A stretch of 64,000 nucleotides of DNA from Oscillospiraceae bacterium (GTDB lineage: Bacteria; Bacillota; Clostridia; Oscillospirales; Ruminococcaceae), in assembly GCA_021200775.1 (NCBI GenBank), contig JAJQGB010000009.1, forward strand, positions 1 to 64,000, read 5' to 3'. A model generated the notes under the pieces. That model ran no database searches, was not told the origin of the DNA, and saw only the letters and a program-made list of their open reading frames with translations. This document shows positions 44,458 through 53,024 of the stretch, one piece after another; the first letter of the stretch is position 1; each line of letters begins with the position of its first letter. Made by a program: the position numbers and the translations under genes.

Positions 44458-45492
44458 GTGTTAATGAATACTAGCGAATATATGAATGTTATTGAGTCGA
44501 TTAAGGATGAAATTAAGGCATCTCAGTATAAAGCCGTTCTCAATGTTAATCGAGAATTGATTGTTCTCTACTATAACATAGGAAAAGTTATCAATGAGCA
44601 TAAGGTTTGGGGCAATAGGTTTATTGACAATCTTGCGCAGGATATTAAAGTGTCGTTTCCGAACACAACAGGGTACTCTGTTCGCAATTTAAAATATATG
44701 GCTAAGTTTGCTTCAATGTTCCCGGATATCGAAATTGTGCAAGCGGTGCTTGCACAAATTACATGGTATCATAATATTGCTTTGATGGACAAAGTTAAGG
44801 ATGTGGAACAATATATCTGGTATGCCGAAAAAGTGATAGATAATGGTTGGTCCAGAAATGTACTCGTTCATCAAATAGAAAGCGGTTTATATGAGCATCA
44901 GGTACTCACTGAAAAAGTAGCTAATTTTGAAACGCGCTTAGCTACTCCTCAAAGCGAATTGGCAATACAAACAATGAAGGATCCTTATGTTTTCGACTTT
45001 ATTCCGTTTAAGGAAGACATGGTTGAACGTGATATTGAGCGGGCATTGGTTCAGGATATTACAAAGTTACTTTTGGAACTTGGAACGGGGTTTGCTTTTC
45101 TTGGAAATCAATATCATTTGACTGTCGGCGGAGATGACTTTTATATTGATTTGCTTTTCTATAATTTGAATTTGAGATGCTATGTTGTTATTGAATTGAA
45201 GACCGGAGATTTTCAGCCGGAGTATGTTGGTCAGCTTAATTTCTATCTGTCTGCGGTAGATGGAATTTTAAAAAAGCCCGAAGACCAACCTTCGATAGGA
45301 CTTTTGCTCTGTAAGAGTAAGAACAATTTAGTTGCAGAGTATGCACTAAAGGATATGAGCAAGCCAATGGGAGTAAGCGAGTATCGCTTAACAAGTGACT
45401 TGCCAAATGAACTAAAGTGTCAGCTTCCTACCGCAGAGGATATTCGTAGTCGCATCTCTTCAAAAAATGCAAATACCGAGCATTTATCATGA
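44458..45492 (+). CDS. PDDEXK nuclease family protein (YhcG/DUF1016)
   Basis: A 344-residue protein of the YhcG family. The N-terminal domain (about 1-175; NRELIVLYYNIGKVI, GYSVRNLKYM, ITWYHNIALMDKV) is the DUF1016 helical domain, and the C-terminal PDDEXK nuclease domain shows FYIDLLFYNLNLRCYVVIELKTGDF, where the Asp and the Glu-x-Lys are the catalytic residues. Members are linked to DNA metabolism and mobile or defence gene clusters. It is AT-richer than its neighbours and bounded by terminators on both sides, so it looks like an inserted single-gene cargo. It starts with GTG 9 nt after GGGAG; an ATG at 44464 is an alternative. Confidence 0.88.
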   Translation: MLMNTSEYMNVIESIKDEIKASQYKAVLNVNRELIVLYYNIGKVINEHKVWGNRFIDNLAQDIKVSFPNTTGYSVRNLKYMAKFASMFPDIEIVQAVLAQITWYHNIALMDKVKDVEQYIWYAEKVIDNGWSRNVLVHQIESGLYEHQVLTEKVANFETRLATPQSELAIQTMKDPYVFDFIPFKEDMVERDIERALVQDITKLLLELGTGFAFLGNQYHLTVGGDDFYIDLLFYNLNLRCYVVIELKTGDFQPEYVGQLNFYLSAVDGILKKPEDQPSIGLLLCKSKNNLVAEYALKDMSKPMGVSEYRLTSDLPNELKCQLPTAEDIRSRISSKNANTEHLS

Positions 45493-45589
45493 GAGACCAT
45501 ACTTACTGTAAGGCTTCACACACTTTTCCTTGCAAAAAGTGTACTTCAGGCTACATTTTTCGTTGCAATTTTTGTTTTACAGCAAAAAT

Positions 45590-45621
45590 AACCCCACCGC
45601 ATCTCTACGGTGGGGTTGTCT
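45590..45621. terminator. Bidirectional terminator between nuclease and membrane-protein genes
   Basis: AACCCCACCG and CGGTGGGGTT form a perfect 10-bp stem with an 8-nt loop; TGTCTT follows on the plus strand and TATTTTTGC on the minus strand. Confidence 0.8.
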
Positions 45622-45638
45622 TATACCTTGAAAAATCT

Positions 45639-46289
45639 TTACTTGCTTTCTGCAACCATCTTTTTATGGAGCAACTGTGTTGCGAGGAGGAACGTGCCTT
45701 GTCCTAAGATGTTTGTGAACTCTGCAATCCAGTTCATCGAAGCCTGCTCGAAGTCCCTTGACGAGAGATAACCCATGCCCATTACGAACACGAACGAGAT
45801 TCCGTAAATCACTGCGGCGAGGGTCTGCTTGTGCCTTGCCGAGATGATGATGAGTCCGACGTCGAGGACGAGAACGCCCAAAACCATCAGCATGACGAAA
45901 ATCATCGTGCCGGAGTACTCAGCAGGAGCCGAAGCGGTCAGAATCACTCCGAGAGCCGGAATGAGTGCTACCGAGTTGAGCTTCTCCGCATCGTCACCCT
46001 GCTTGTGGCAGAGGAGTGCGAGCATTCCGAGTGCGGCGAGGACGAAGCCGGTCGTCTGCATCGGGAAGAAGGACTTGTTTAAGGGTGTGAAGTCGCAGAT
46101 TCCTGCGGCATACAGCAGCTTCCAGGTCGCCTTATAGAATCCGGCGACGAAGACGGTGATGGTTCCAGCCGAGAAGAGCGCAAACGCACCCTTGCTCATG
46201 CTTTTGTAGAGGTCTCTTTGCAGGATAATCGCAGCTTCCAAAAAGAAAATAACAGGAATGTAATCGACAATAGCCATTGGAACGGTCAT
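45639..46289 (-). CDS. Unknown polytopic membrane protein
   Basis: A 216-residue protein with about six or seven hydrophobic helices, for example IVDYIPVIFFLEAAIIL, LALGVILTASAP-type and LVLDVGLIIISARH. I do not recognise the family. It is the last gene of a four-gene minus-strand operon after the DUF1295, SDR and flavin reductase genes, so a role in the same redox or lipid process is likely but unproven. Confidence 0.75.
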   Translation of the reverse strand: MTVPMAIVDYIPVIFFLEAAIILQRDLYKSMSKGAFALFSAGTITVFVAGFYKATWKLLYAAGICDFTPLNKSFFPMQTTGFVLAALGMLALLCHKQGDDAEKLNSVALIPALGVILTASAPAEYSGTMIFVMLMVLGVLVLDVGLIIISARHKQTLAAVIYGISFVFVMGMGYLSSRDFEQASMNWIAEFTNILGQGTFLLATQLLHKKMVAESK

Positions 46290-46307
46290 ATTTTTCTTTC
46301 CCTTCTA

Positions 46308-47114
46308 TTATTTATATTTTCCTACATGATAAAGAGGAATCAGTGGCAGAATAATCGGCGTGTGGTCGGCATAGTCTCTGTATTCCTTCATGTTGCCGTA
46401 TCTCTTCTCCTGACGGCGGTCGAGGCGCTGGGCGCCGTTGAACATTACCATCACGATGAGAATCCAGCCGAGGACTGCAACAATCCACTGTCCTACGCCA
46501 TGAAGAGCATTGACAGAACCGATGAGGACTCCCGTCCAGAAGATGATTTCGCCGAGGTAGTTAGGACATCTGACCATCTTGAAGAGTCCTTTGGTCGCAA
46601 CCATGTTCGGGTTCTCAGCCTTCTGAGCGCTCTTCTGCTTGTCGGAAATCGACTCGATGATGAGCCCGCAGGCGCTGATGATTACGCCGATAAGCGGAAG
46701 GACAATATCCTCACCCTTGCCGTTATAGATTCTGTAGAAGACCGGCGAGGTCTGGGCGAAGTAGAGAAGTCCGACGCAAATCCAGATTGCAATCTTGACG
46801 AAGACAGGCATCGGCTTTTCGTCCTCTTTCGTAGCCTCTTTAAGAACCTTGCGATAGTTGCCGTTCTTAAGCTCTCTTGCGAGCAGGAAGCCGGAAAGTC
46901 TTGCGCCGTAGATTACGAAAAGAACGCACTGCAAAATCGTTACGATATTCCATGCAAAGCCGCCTGCGAATGCGGAAACGAGATAGGCGATTCCCAAGCC
47001 GATTACCGAGAAGCCGTAGCCGACTGAGAGGAAGTAAACATACTTCTTGAATCCTATAGCACAGCACAGAAGGCTGACGACATAGAATATCCCAAAATAT
47101 CCCCATATACTCAT
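46308..47114 (-). CDS. DUF1295 / steroid 5-alpha-reductase-like membrane protein
   Basis: A 268-residue protein with about six membrane helices. The C-terminal signature KGLFKMVRCPNYLGEIIFWTG and the final YGNMKEYRDYADHTPIILP segment match the DUF1295 / isoprenylcysteine methyltransferase-steroid reductase superfamily. Such enzymes use NADPH or SAM on lipophilic substrates; which one applies is not visible. AAGGAGGG lies 7 nt before the ATG, inside the end of the SDR gene. Confidence 0.87.
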   Translation of the reverse strand: MSIWGYFGIFYVVSLLCCAIGFKKYVYFLSVGYGFSVIGLGIAYLVSAFAGGFAWNIVTILQCVLFVIYGARLSGFLLARELKNGNYRKVLKEATKEDEKPMPVFVKIAIWICVGLLYFAQTSPVFYRIYNGKGEDIVLPLIGVIISACGLIIESISDKQKSAQKAENPNMVATKGLFKMVRCPNYLGEIIFWTGVLIGSVNALHGVGQWIVAVLGWILIVMVMFNGAQRLDRRQEKRYGNMKEYRDYADHTPIILPLIPLYHVGKYK

Positions 47115-47117
47115 AGC

Positions 47118-47975
47118 TTAGCCCTCCTTCTTGAAGCTCTGCTCAATGTATTCCTTGAAGCTCGACTCGCCGACATGTGTGTCGCCGACCATTTCTTCGG
47201 TGAGGGTCCACTTCGAGAACTTTAAAATTGCCTTCTTGCCGTTCTTCTTGTTCTTCGGGAGATTTCCCAGGACGTCGAAGAGCCAAGCCGGAGCACGCTT
47301 GATGACCGGCTCCTTGCCTGCCGCAGCGAAGCACATTCTTGCGATTTCTTCATAAGACCAGGTCTCCTTGCCGCCGACATCATAGGTGACATTGTTGTCG
47401 CCGATGTGGTCGACGATGAACTCAGCGAAGTCGGGAGTGTGGACGACGTTTGCATGTACTGCTTCCTTGCCCAGAAGTGTAACCTTGCCTTCCTCAATCA
47501 TCGGCTTGAAGACCTTTACGATGTCGTAGAAATAGCCTGTCGGGCGGTGGATGACATAGGAGATTCCGCTTTCTTTCAGCTTCTCCTCGAAGAGGTACTT
47601 TGCGTGGAGCATCGGGACGTCGGGAGCCTTGTCAGCCTTGATAACCGAGATATAGACGAACTTTGTGACACCGGCACGCTTTGCTTCTTCCAAGAGATTC
47701 AGGTTGCCGTTGTAGTCGATGTCGTAATTTGTGAGTGTTGCGCTTGTTGCGGTAAGACCAACGGTTGTGATAACCGTGTCTGCGCCGTCGCACAAGCCTT
47801 TAAGAGCCTCTTTATTGGTGACGTCGAGCTTCTTGAATGTGTACTTCGACTTGTCAAGACCCTCGATGTCTCTTTCAACCATGTCAGCCGCCACCGTCTC
47901 AATATCTCTTGCAACGAGCGACTTTAAAATTTCACTGCCGAGCTTGCCATAAGCTCCTGCCAAAACTACTTTCAT
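47118..47975 (-). CDS. Atypical SDR NAD(P)-binding epimerase/dehydrogenase
   Basis: A 285-residue Rossmann-fold protein. The dinucleotide-binding loop is VLAGAYGKLGSEIL, with the acidic DVTNKEAL and DTVITTVGLT following; the atypical SDR family of NAD(P)H-binding and NmrA-like proteins lacks the usual Tyr-x-x-x-Lys, and I do not see a clear one here. GGGAGA lies 8 nt before the ATG at 47975, which I prefer to an upstream TTG. It probably reduces or senses a redox state with its flavin-reductase neighbour. Confidence 0.85.
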   Translation of the reverse strand: MKVVLAGAYGKLGSEILKSLVARDIETVAADMVERDIEGLDKSKYTFKKLDVTNKEALKGLCDGADTVITTVGLTATSATLTNYDIDYNGNLNLLEEAKRAGVTKFVYISVIKADKAPDVPMLHAKYLFEEKLKESGISYVIHRPTGYFYDIVKVFKPMIEEGKVTLLGKEAVHANVVHTPDFAEFIVDHIGDNNVTYDVGGKETWSYEEIARMCFAAAGKEPVIKRAPAWLFDVLGNLPKNKKNGKKAILKFSKWTLTEEMVGDTHVGESSFKEYIEQSFKKEG

Positions 47976-47993
47976 TTCACGTTCTCCCTTCAA

Positions 47994-48920
47994 TTACTTG
48001 TTCTTCTCTTTCGAGCGCTTGTCGTTGATGATGTTCATGTGCTCCTCGGTGATGAGGGTGACGCCGTTCTGTTTAGCCCAGTCAACACAGCCCTTCAATG
48101 CAGTCGGGAGGAAGATTCTCGGGACGTTGATTAATTTCATGCAAGCTTCGTCGGTGAACTGAACATCCGGGTCGATTCTCTTTGCGGCATACTTGACCGA
48201 ATCAAGATTACCTTCTCTTATCGGAAGAAGCTCGGGAATCGGGCGGCTGAAGTGGGTGTACCAGAAGTTCTTTGAATCACGGTAGCCGTAATCGACAGGA
48301 ACCTTCGGGAATCCGGAAGCCTTGACGCCGTTGATGATGGCGTTGTAGTGCTTCTCCTTCATGAGAATCTTCTCGATTTTGAGGATGAAGTGTGCGCCGA
48401 ACTCGGAGGTGATACCGTTGAAATCGTGGTAAGGTCCGGGATAACCGTGGAGCTCGCCGGGCTTGTCGTCCTGCGCGTTGTCGAGAGTGTCCATCCAGAC
48501 GCACTCGAATACCTGGAAGCACTCCTTGATTACCTGCGGATAAGTGCCGTTAGGGTCTGCTTCTTTAAGAAGACCGTCTTCAAGGGTGAACTTGCAGTCC
48601 TTCATCTTCTCCTCGGGAGTGTCCCCGGGCCAACCCATTCTGACAGCCTCCTTGAAGAGCTTTTTGTCGTCATAGATGAAGTTGAGGGTGCATCTCTTTC
48701 TCTTCAGGATGTTCTGTGCCGTATTCGAAGAATTGCGGCAGTTGAGAATCATTGCGTAATATCCCTTGCCCGCAACATAGTAGGGCGAACAGAGGGAGTA
48801 GGGACCAAAGGTGGTGCTTCCGTCGTCAGCGATGGTGCCAATCATCATCGTCGGCATCGGGAAGAACGCCGAGGTCTGGTAGAAGTTATCTACGATTCTT
48901 AAATCCTTGTAACTGCTCAT
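47994..48920 (-). CDS. Flavin reductase family protein (FMN-binding split barrel)
   Basis: A 308-residue protein with the flavin-reductase-like fold at the N-terminus: FFPMPTMMIGTIADDGSTTFGPYSLCSPYY, then LNCRNSSNTAQNILKRKRCTLNF. These segments bind FMN in the family. The C-terminal extension of about 100 residues is unusual and unassigned. GGAGGAG precedes the ATG at 48920. It is the first gene of the operon 48920-45639; a TATATAAT (about 48968-48975) and TTGACA lie inside the 3' end of the MFS gene as probable promoter elements. Confidence 0.85.
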   Translation of the reverse strand: MSSYKDLRIVDNFYQTSAFFPMPTMMIGTIADDGSTTFGPYSLCSPYYVAGKGYYAMILNCRNSSNTAQNILKRKRCTLNFIYDDKKLFKEAVRMGWPGDTPEEKMKDCKFTLEDGLLKEADPNGTYPQVIKECFQVFECVWMDTLDNAQDDKPGELHGYPGPYHDFNGITSEFGAHFILKIEKILMKEKHYNAIINGVKASGFPKVPVDYGYRDSKNFWYTHFSRPIPELLPIREGNLDSVKYAAKRIDPDVQFTDEACMKLINVPRIFLPTALKGCVDWAKQNGVTLITEEHMNIINDKRSKEKNK

Positions 48921-48976
48921 GATTAAAATCTCCTCCAAAGAATATTTATTTTTGACATATCCAATATTATATAGTA

Positions 48977-50134
48977 TCATTTTTTGTGCATTTTGTCAAG
49001 GCAAAATGTAGGTAAAAGAAGAATTATCGTGACGCCGAGAGCTATGAAACACACCGCCGTTCCCGCTCCCGACAGAGCTGACGAGACAAGAAGCATAGCT
49101 ATTTCGGGGAGGCTTCCGCCCATGCTGAACACCGACAGCACCGTCGCCCGATTTTTGTCTGCATCCATCCGGTCAATAAAATCGTTCTCGTACTTCGAGA
49201 GTATCACCGACGGGATATCGACCAGAAGTGGCAGGATAAGCATTAAGATAACAACCGGCACGGCGTCACTCAATACGCCGAACAGAATCAGTCCAGCACA
49301 GAGAATCAGGCTTGAAACAGTGAAGAAGACCTGCTGATTTTTCGAGTTGATACGCTTGGCGATTCTTGCGTTCAGCAGTTCTACAACCGAGTAGCCGAGA
49401 ATTATCGGTGTCATCAGCTTTTCATCCAGCCCGACAGCCATCAGCTTGTCGACGTAGAAGAAGTTTATAAACAACATCGCCATCGTCAAGCAAGCCGAGA
49501 TTAGCATTATTGTCCAGAGCTCCCGGCTCTTTAGAAGAGTCCTGAAAACGTGGGCTGAGCCCTTCTCTTGCTTTTCGGGCTTGGATTTCTCTTTTTCGAG
49601 CCCAAGCGAGCAGACCGTAGCCGCAAGGCTTGAAATCGTTGAGGAAACGAGAAGCCCGGTGATGCCAAAGCAGGCGTAAAAGACGTAGTAAAGAAGGGTG
49701 CTCAGAATAAATCCAATCGTTCCGAAGTTGTTGGCAAGGGTGCTTCTCCGCAAGTATTCTTCCTCGCCGTAAACGCCGTAGAGATAAGCGTCGTATGTCC
49801 CCGAGTAGAAGACGTTTGAAAGCCCTTCAAGTGCGGCTTCCAGGACGAACAAGGGAAGGCTCTTCATGAGAAATGCCGCCATCAGGCAGGCTCTCGCCGA
49901 GAGAAGAAGCAGCTGTGACAGGACTATCGAGTTTTTATAGCCGATTCTGTCGGTCACCATTCCGGCGGGAACCTCGCCCGCAAAGATTACGATTGACAGT
50001 ACTGCTTGCAACAAAAGAAACTGTGAGACGGTCATTCCCGCCTGAGTTCGCACCAGAAGCGCCACCGGCGCATAGAAGATGAGCCCGTTAAAAAGCTGCA
50101 GGCAGTTGAATCTGTTAAAATAAAATTTAGGCAC
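48977..50134 (-). CDS. MFS transporter (putative drug efflux)
   Basis: A 385-residue transporter with about twelve membrane helices. The loop between helices 2 and 3, EVPAGMVTDRIGYKNS, carries the MFS motif A pattern, and a cytoplasmic Lys/Glu-rich loop (KEKSKPEKQEKG) separates the halves. The overall pattern is that of proton-coupled efflux of small molecules. It starts with GTG, with AAGGAG 9 nt upstream. The start codon lies in the 3' arm of a long hairpin leader with a leader peptide, so expression is probably induced by ribosome-targeting drugs (see the attenuator entry). Confidence 0.88.
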   Translation of the reverse strand: MPKFYFNRFNCLQLFNGLIFYAPVALLVRTQAGMTVSQFLLLQAVLSIVIFAGEVPAGMVTDRIGYKNSIVLSQLLLLSARACLMAAFLMKSLPLFVLEAALEGLSNVFYSGTYDAYLYGVYGEEEYLRRSTLANNFGTIGFILSTLLYYVFYACFGITGLLVSSTISSLAATVCSLGLEKEKSKPEKQEKGSAHVFRTLLKSRELWTIMLISACLTMAMLFINFFYVDKLMAVGLDEKLMTPIILGYSVVELLNARIAKRINSKNQQVFFTVSSLILCAGLILFGVLSDAVPVVILMLILPLLVDIPSVILSKYENDFIDRMDADKNRATVLSVFSMGGSLPEIAMLLVSSALSGAGTAVCFIALGVTIILLLPTFCLDKMHKK

Positions 50135-50244
50135 AATTAATACGCTCCTTAAAAAAATAAGAATTTAAACACGACGAACAAGCATGAAGCTCATGCCTTT
50201 CAAAATTATGGTGTTTAAATTCAAATCAACGCATTATTGTGCCT
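50129..50244 (-). promoter_or_regulatory. Predicted transcription/translation attenuator of the MFS gene
   Basis: The minus-strand leader contains nested inverted repeats. The outer pair is AGGCACAAT (complement at 50236-50244) with ATTGTGCCT (50129-50137), the second arm containing the GTG start. The inner pair is GAATTTAAACAC with GTGTTTAAATTC (50211-50222 with 50161-50172), 12 bp, followed at once by TTATTTTTTT as in a Rho-independent terminator. A short leader reading frame lies between the inner arms. Confidence 0.7.
50165..50194 (-). CDS. Leader peptide of the MFS gene (MSFMLVRRV)
   Basis: ATG to TAA, nine codons, reading MSFMLVRRV. The stop codon lies inside the 3' arm of the terminator hairpin, so a ribosome at the end of this frame would stop the hairpin from forming. 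GAAAGG is 1 nt before the first ATG and 10 nt before the second (MLVRRV). The Arg-Arg near the end resembles stalling motifs of macrolide leader peptides; this is inference. Confidence 0.5.
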   Translation of the reverse strand: MSFMLVRRV

Positions 50245-50265
50245 CGTTTTTTAAATATTGTCTTC

Positions 50266-50294
50266 ATTATATACCGTAATTCCGTTCTTGTCAA
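50266..50294 (-). promoter_or_regulatory. Consensus promoter of the MFS leader
   Basis: On the minus strand TTGACA (50294-50289) and TATAAT (50271-50266) are both perfect and spaced by 17 bp. Transcription would start near 50259, giving a leader of about 125 nt. Confidence 0.85.
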
Positions 50295-50492
50295 CTCCGA
50301 AAATTTCTTGCACTTTGCCCACTTTAAAGCCTCAAAATCATTCCGATTGTTGTGCACTTTTTCTTAACCATAAAAACCAACCTGAAAATCTCCGAAATTC
50401 GTTGTGAAAAATCGACTGTTCCGGGGATTTTGTCTCCCCCAAAACTATGCAATCTGCACAATTTAGAAGGTTAAATATATTTTCAAGACGAT

Positions 50493-50521
50493 TTGCATTT
50501 TGGATTCAATTAGCATAGAAT
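50493..50521 (+). promoter_or_regulatory. Promoter of ECF S-component gene
   Basis: TTGCAT (50493-50498) and TAGAAT (50516-50521) are spaced by 17 bp, 32 bp before the start codon. I saw no riboswitch in the 200 bp upstream, which is AT-rich and otherwise empty. Confidence 0.6.
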
Positions 50522-50553
50522 TGTTGACATAAACGAAAGGGAGGTTTTCTATA

Positions 50554-51267
50554 ATGAATACCAAATCCAGAAATGATAAACTCTACTTTATGGTGTCTGT
50601 CGGCATGATGGCGGCGCTTTGCTTTGTCGGAAATTATCTGCAGATAAAGATTCCGAACGGCGTACTCATCACCCGAATCCACTTCGGCAACTCGATGTGC
50701 CTTTTGTCGGGACTGCTCTTAGGCGGCTTCGGCGGGGGATTGGCTTCCGGAATCGGAGCCGGGCTCTATGACCTTCTCGACCCTGTCTACATCTTCTCGG
50801 CGCCGTTCACTTTCCTGTCGAAATTCGCAATGGGCTATATTTGCGGCGAGCTGGCGTCCTACTTCCGCACCCGTCACAAGGGCACAACCCTCGGCAAGAC
50901 CACCGGAATCCTTATCAGCGGCATTTTGGGACAGATCACCTATATAATCCTCTATCTTGCTAAAACTTATCTCAGTCAGATAATCTTGGGGTATGAGGTT
51001 CAGACCGCCGTCACCGCAACGGTAACGAATCTAATCACTTCCTCCGTAAACGCAGTGATAGCCGTTGCGGTCTCGGTTCCGCTCTATCTCGCACTCCGTG
51101 TCCCGCTCCGTCACACCGGGCTTTCCAGCGTCCTGAACCCCGAGCTCCCTCCGAAGGATGAGAAAAAGAAAGTCAGCCCGAAGACGATTGTAGGAATTGT
51201 GGCGTTTGTGGTTTTGACAGTTGCGGCGTTTGTGCTGTATATTGAGTATAAGTTGGGGAATCTGTAA
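50554..51267 (+). CDS. ECF transporter S component
   Basis: A 237-residue membrane protein with about six helices, the substrate-binding subunit of an energy-coupling factor importer. The N-terminus FMVSVGMMAALCFVGNYLQIKI and the Gly-rich LLLGGFGGGLASGIGAGLYDLL are typical. It lacks the marks I would use to name the vitamin, so the substrate is unknown. It would share EcfA1, EcfA2 and EcfT encoded at 32.5-35.2 kb. GGGAGG precedes the ATG. The TAA stop is the first base triplet of repeat copy 6. Confidence 0.88.
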   Translation: MNTKSRNDKLYFMVSVGMMAALCFVGNYLQIKIPNGVLITRIHFGNSMCLLSGLLLGGFGGGLASGIGAGLYDLLDPVYIFSAPFTFLSKFAMGYICGELASYFRTRHKGTTLGKTTGILISGILGQITYIILYLAKTYLSQIILGYEVQTAVTATVTNLITSSVNAVIAVAVSVPLYLALRVPLRHTGLSSVLNPELPPKDEKKKVSPKTIVGIVAFVVLTVAAFVLYIEYKLGNL

Positions 51268-51454
51268 ACCCCTTTGGCATTGCGACTTGGCTTGCGCCAA
51301 GTCGGCGAGTTTCGCCTGCGGCAAAACTCGCACCTCTCAGTCGCCCTTCGGGCGCCAGCTCCCCTTGACAGGGGAGCCTTTTTGCGTTCTATGAGAGATT
51401 GCTATTGGCTCCCCTTATTAAGGGGAGCTGTCAGCGTAGCTGACTGAGAGGTTC
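51265..51454. repeat. Dispersed GGGGAGCC inverted-repeat element, copy 6
   Basis: A longer copy: TAAACCCC joined to a CGACTTGGC/GCCAAGTCG hairpin, then ACCTCTCAGTCGCC ... AGCTCCCC ... GGGGAGC ... GACTGAGAGGTTC. The left end forms the stop codon of the S-component gene. The inner part resembles copy 1. Confidence 0.85.
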
Positions 51455-51532
51455 GCCGACCAACGGGAGGCGCTTGCATTTCCCCTAAAAACATGCTATA
51501 CTTTTCTCATCAAAAATTGGGAGGAACCTACT

Positions 51533-52489
51533 TTGGAATGGACTGAAGTTAAAATATACACCGAGCACACGGGCGTGGAGGCTTTGTCAGATGCGCTGAT
51601 TGCGGCGGGAATCGACGGCTTGATGATTAACGACCCGGAGGATATAAGGGAGTTTGAGAGAAACAAGAACGCAAGCTGGGACTACATCGGCGAGGAGGTC
51701 TGGGAGCTCTGCGGGAAGGACACCTTTGTCACCGTCTATCTTGATAAGGACGACCCGACCGGGCTTGAAGCTGTCAGAGGTGCAGTCGATTCTCTCAAGT
51801 CAAGAACAGATGTCGGAAGCCTCGAGATGAAGTTCGGAACGGTTGCGGACGAGGACTGGGCGAACAGCTGGAAGAGATTTTGGAAGCCGATGGAGATTGG
51901 CAACCGCCTTTTAATCACGCCGTCCTGGGAAGAAGTCCCCGAAAATACCGGCAGGGTGAATATAACGCTTGACCCTGAAAATAGCTTCGGCACCGGTCGG
52001 CACCACACAACCCGGCTCTGCCTTGAACTGCTTGAAAAGTATGTTAAACAGGGCAACACCGTCTGTGATTTGGGAGCAGGAAGCGGAATAATCTCGATAG
52101 CGGCAATGCTTCTGGGAGCTGAGTCCGCCACGGCTGTGGATATTTCCGCTGACGCCGCAAAGACCTCCCACGAAAACGCACGCAAAAACGGGATCCCCGA
52201 CGAAAAATACACCGCCATCTGCGGCGATGTCACGACCGACAGGGCTTTGGTTGAGAAGATTTCCCACCCCGGCGGCTACACTCTCGTAACTGCAAATATC
52301 GTAGCCGACGTCCTGATTGAGATGGCTTATGTTTTCAAGAAACTCATCGCCTATGACGGCATCCTGATTCTCTCTGGAATCATCGATAACCGCAAGGATG
52401 AGGTTTTTGAAGTGATGAAAGCCTACGGCTTCGAGCTCATCGAAGAAATAGGCTGTGAGATGTGGAATGCCGCAGTGTTCCTGAGTTGA
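51533..52489 (+). CDS. prmA: Ribosomal protein L11 methyltransferase
   Basis: A 318-residue methyltransferase. The N-terminal L11-recognition domain contains WTEVKIYTEHTGVEAL, and the catalytic part shows DPENSFGTGRHHTTRLCLEL, VCDLGAGSGIISIAA (motif I) and TANIVADVL. These identify PrmA, which methylates Lys residues of L11. It starts with TTG, with GGGAGG 8 nt upstream. Confidence 0.96.
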   Translation: MEWTEVKIYTEHTGVEALSDALIAAGIDGLMINDPEDIREFERNKNASWDYIGEEVWELCGKDTFVTVYLDKDDPTGLEAVRGAVDSLKSRTDVGSLEMKFGTVADEDWANSWKRFWKPMEIGNRLLITPSWEEVPENTGRVNITLDPENSFGTGRHHTTRLCLELLEKYVKQGNTVCDLGAGSGIISIAAMLLGAESATAVDISADAAKTSHENARKNGIPDEKYTAICGDVTTDRALVEKISHPGGYTLVTANIVADVLIEMAYVFKKLIAYDGILILSGIIDNRKDEVFEVMKAYGFELIEEIGCEMWNAAVFLS

Positions 52490-52504
52490 AAGGAGAGACT
52501 TTAT

Positions 52505-53017
52505 ATGGAATTCATGGAAGTTGTCAAGGAAAGATATTCGTGCAGGAGTTACGACGGAAGACCTGTCGAGCCGGAGAAACTGGCAGAGATTCTGGAAGCC
52601 GGTCGGCTTGCACCGACAGCGAAGAATCTGCAGGAGCAGAGAATTTATGTCGTCGAGTCGGAGGAAGGTCTTGCGAAAATCGACACCCTCACCCGTTGCC
52701 GCTATAATGCCGGAACGGTGCTGATTGTGGCGTTCGATAAGAATAACGTCTTCACTTATCCCGGCGGAAAACGTGACAGCGGCATCGAGGACGCATCGAT
52801 TGTCACAACCCACATGATGCTCGCCGCAAAAAGCGTCGGCGTCGACTCAACCTGGCTGAACCTGATTGACCCGGACGAGGTCAAAGCCGCCTTCAACCTT
52901 CCCGAAAACGAGGAAGTGCTGTGCCTTCTCAACCTCGGCTATGCTGATGAAAACGCCGAACCGTCGCAGAACCACTTTTCAAGGAAAGCGATAGGGGAGA
53001 CGGTGAAGAAAATTTAA
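52505..53017 (+). CDS. Nitroreductase family protein
   Basis: A 170-residue FMN-dependent oxidoreductase. The N-terminal FMN-binding motif is KERYSCRSYDGRPVEPEKL with EAGRLAPTAKNLQEQR; the family's C-terminal motif lies at LLNLGYADENAEPSQNH. The natural substrate is unknown; family members reduce quinones and nitro compounds. AAAGGAGAG lies before the ATG, 15 bp after prmA. Confidence 0.93.
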   Translation: MEFMEVVKERYSCRSYDGRPVEPEKLAEILEAGRLAPTAKNLQEQRIYVVESEEGLAKIDTLTRCRYNAGTVLIVAFDKNNVFTYPGGKRDSGIEDASIVTTHMMLAAKSVGVDSTWLNLIDPDEVKAAFNLPENEEVLCLLNLGYADENAEPSQNHFSRKAIGETVKKI

Positions 53018-53024
53018 AAAACAC

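Noticed and set aside
46218-47027. A 269-codon plus-strand frame
   Set aside because: It is antisense to the DUF1295 gene, which has clear family motifs and a ribosome binding site.
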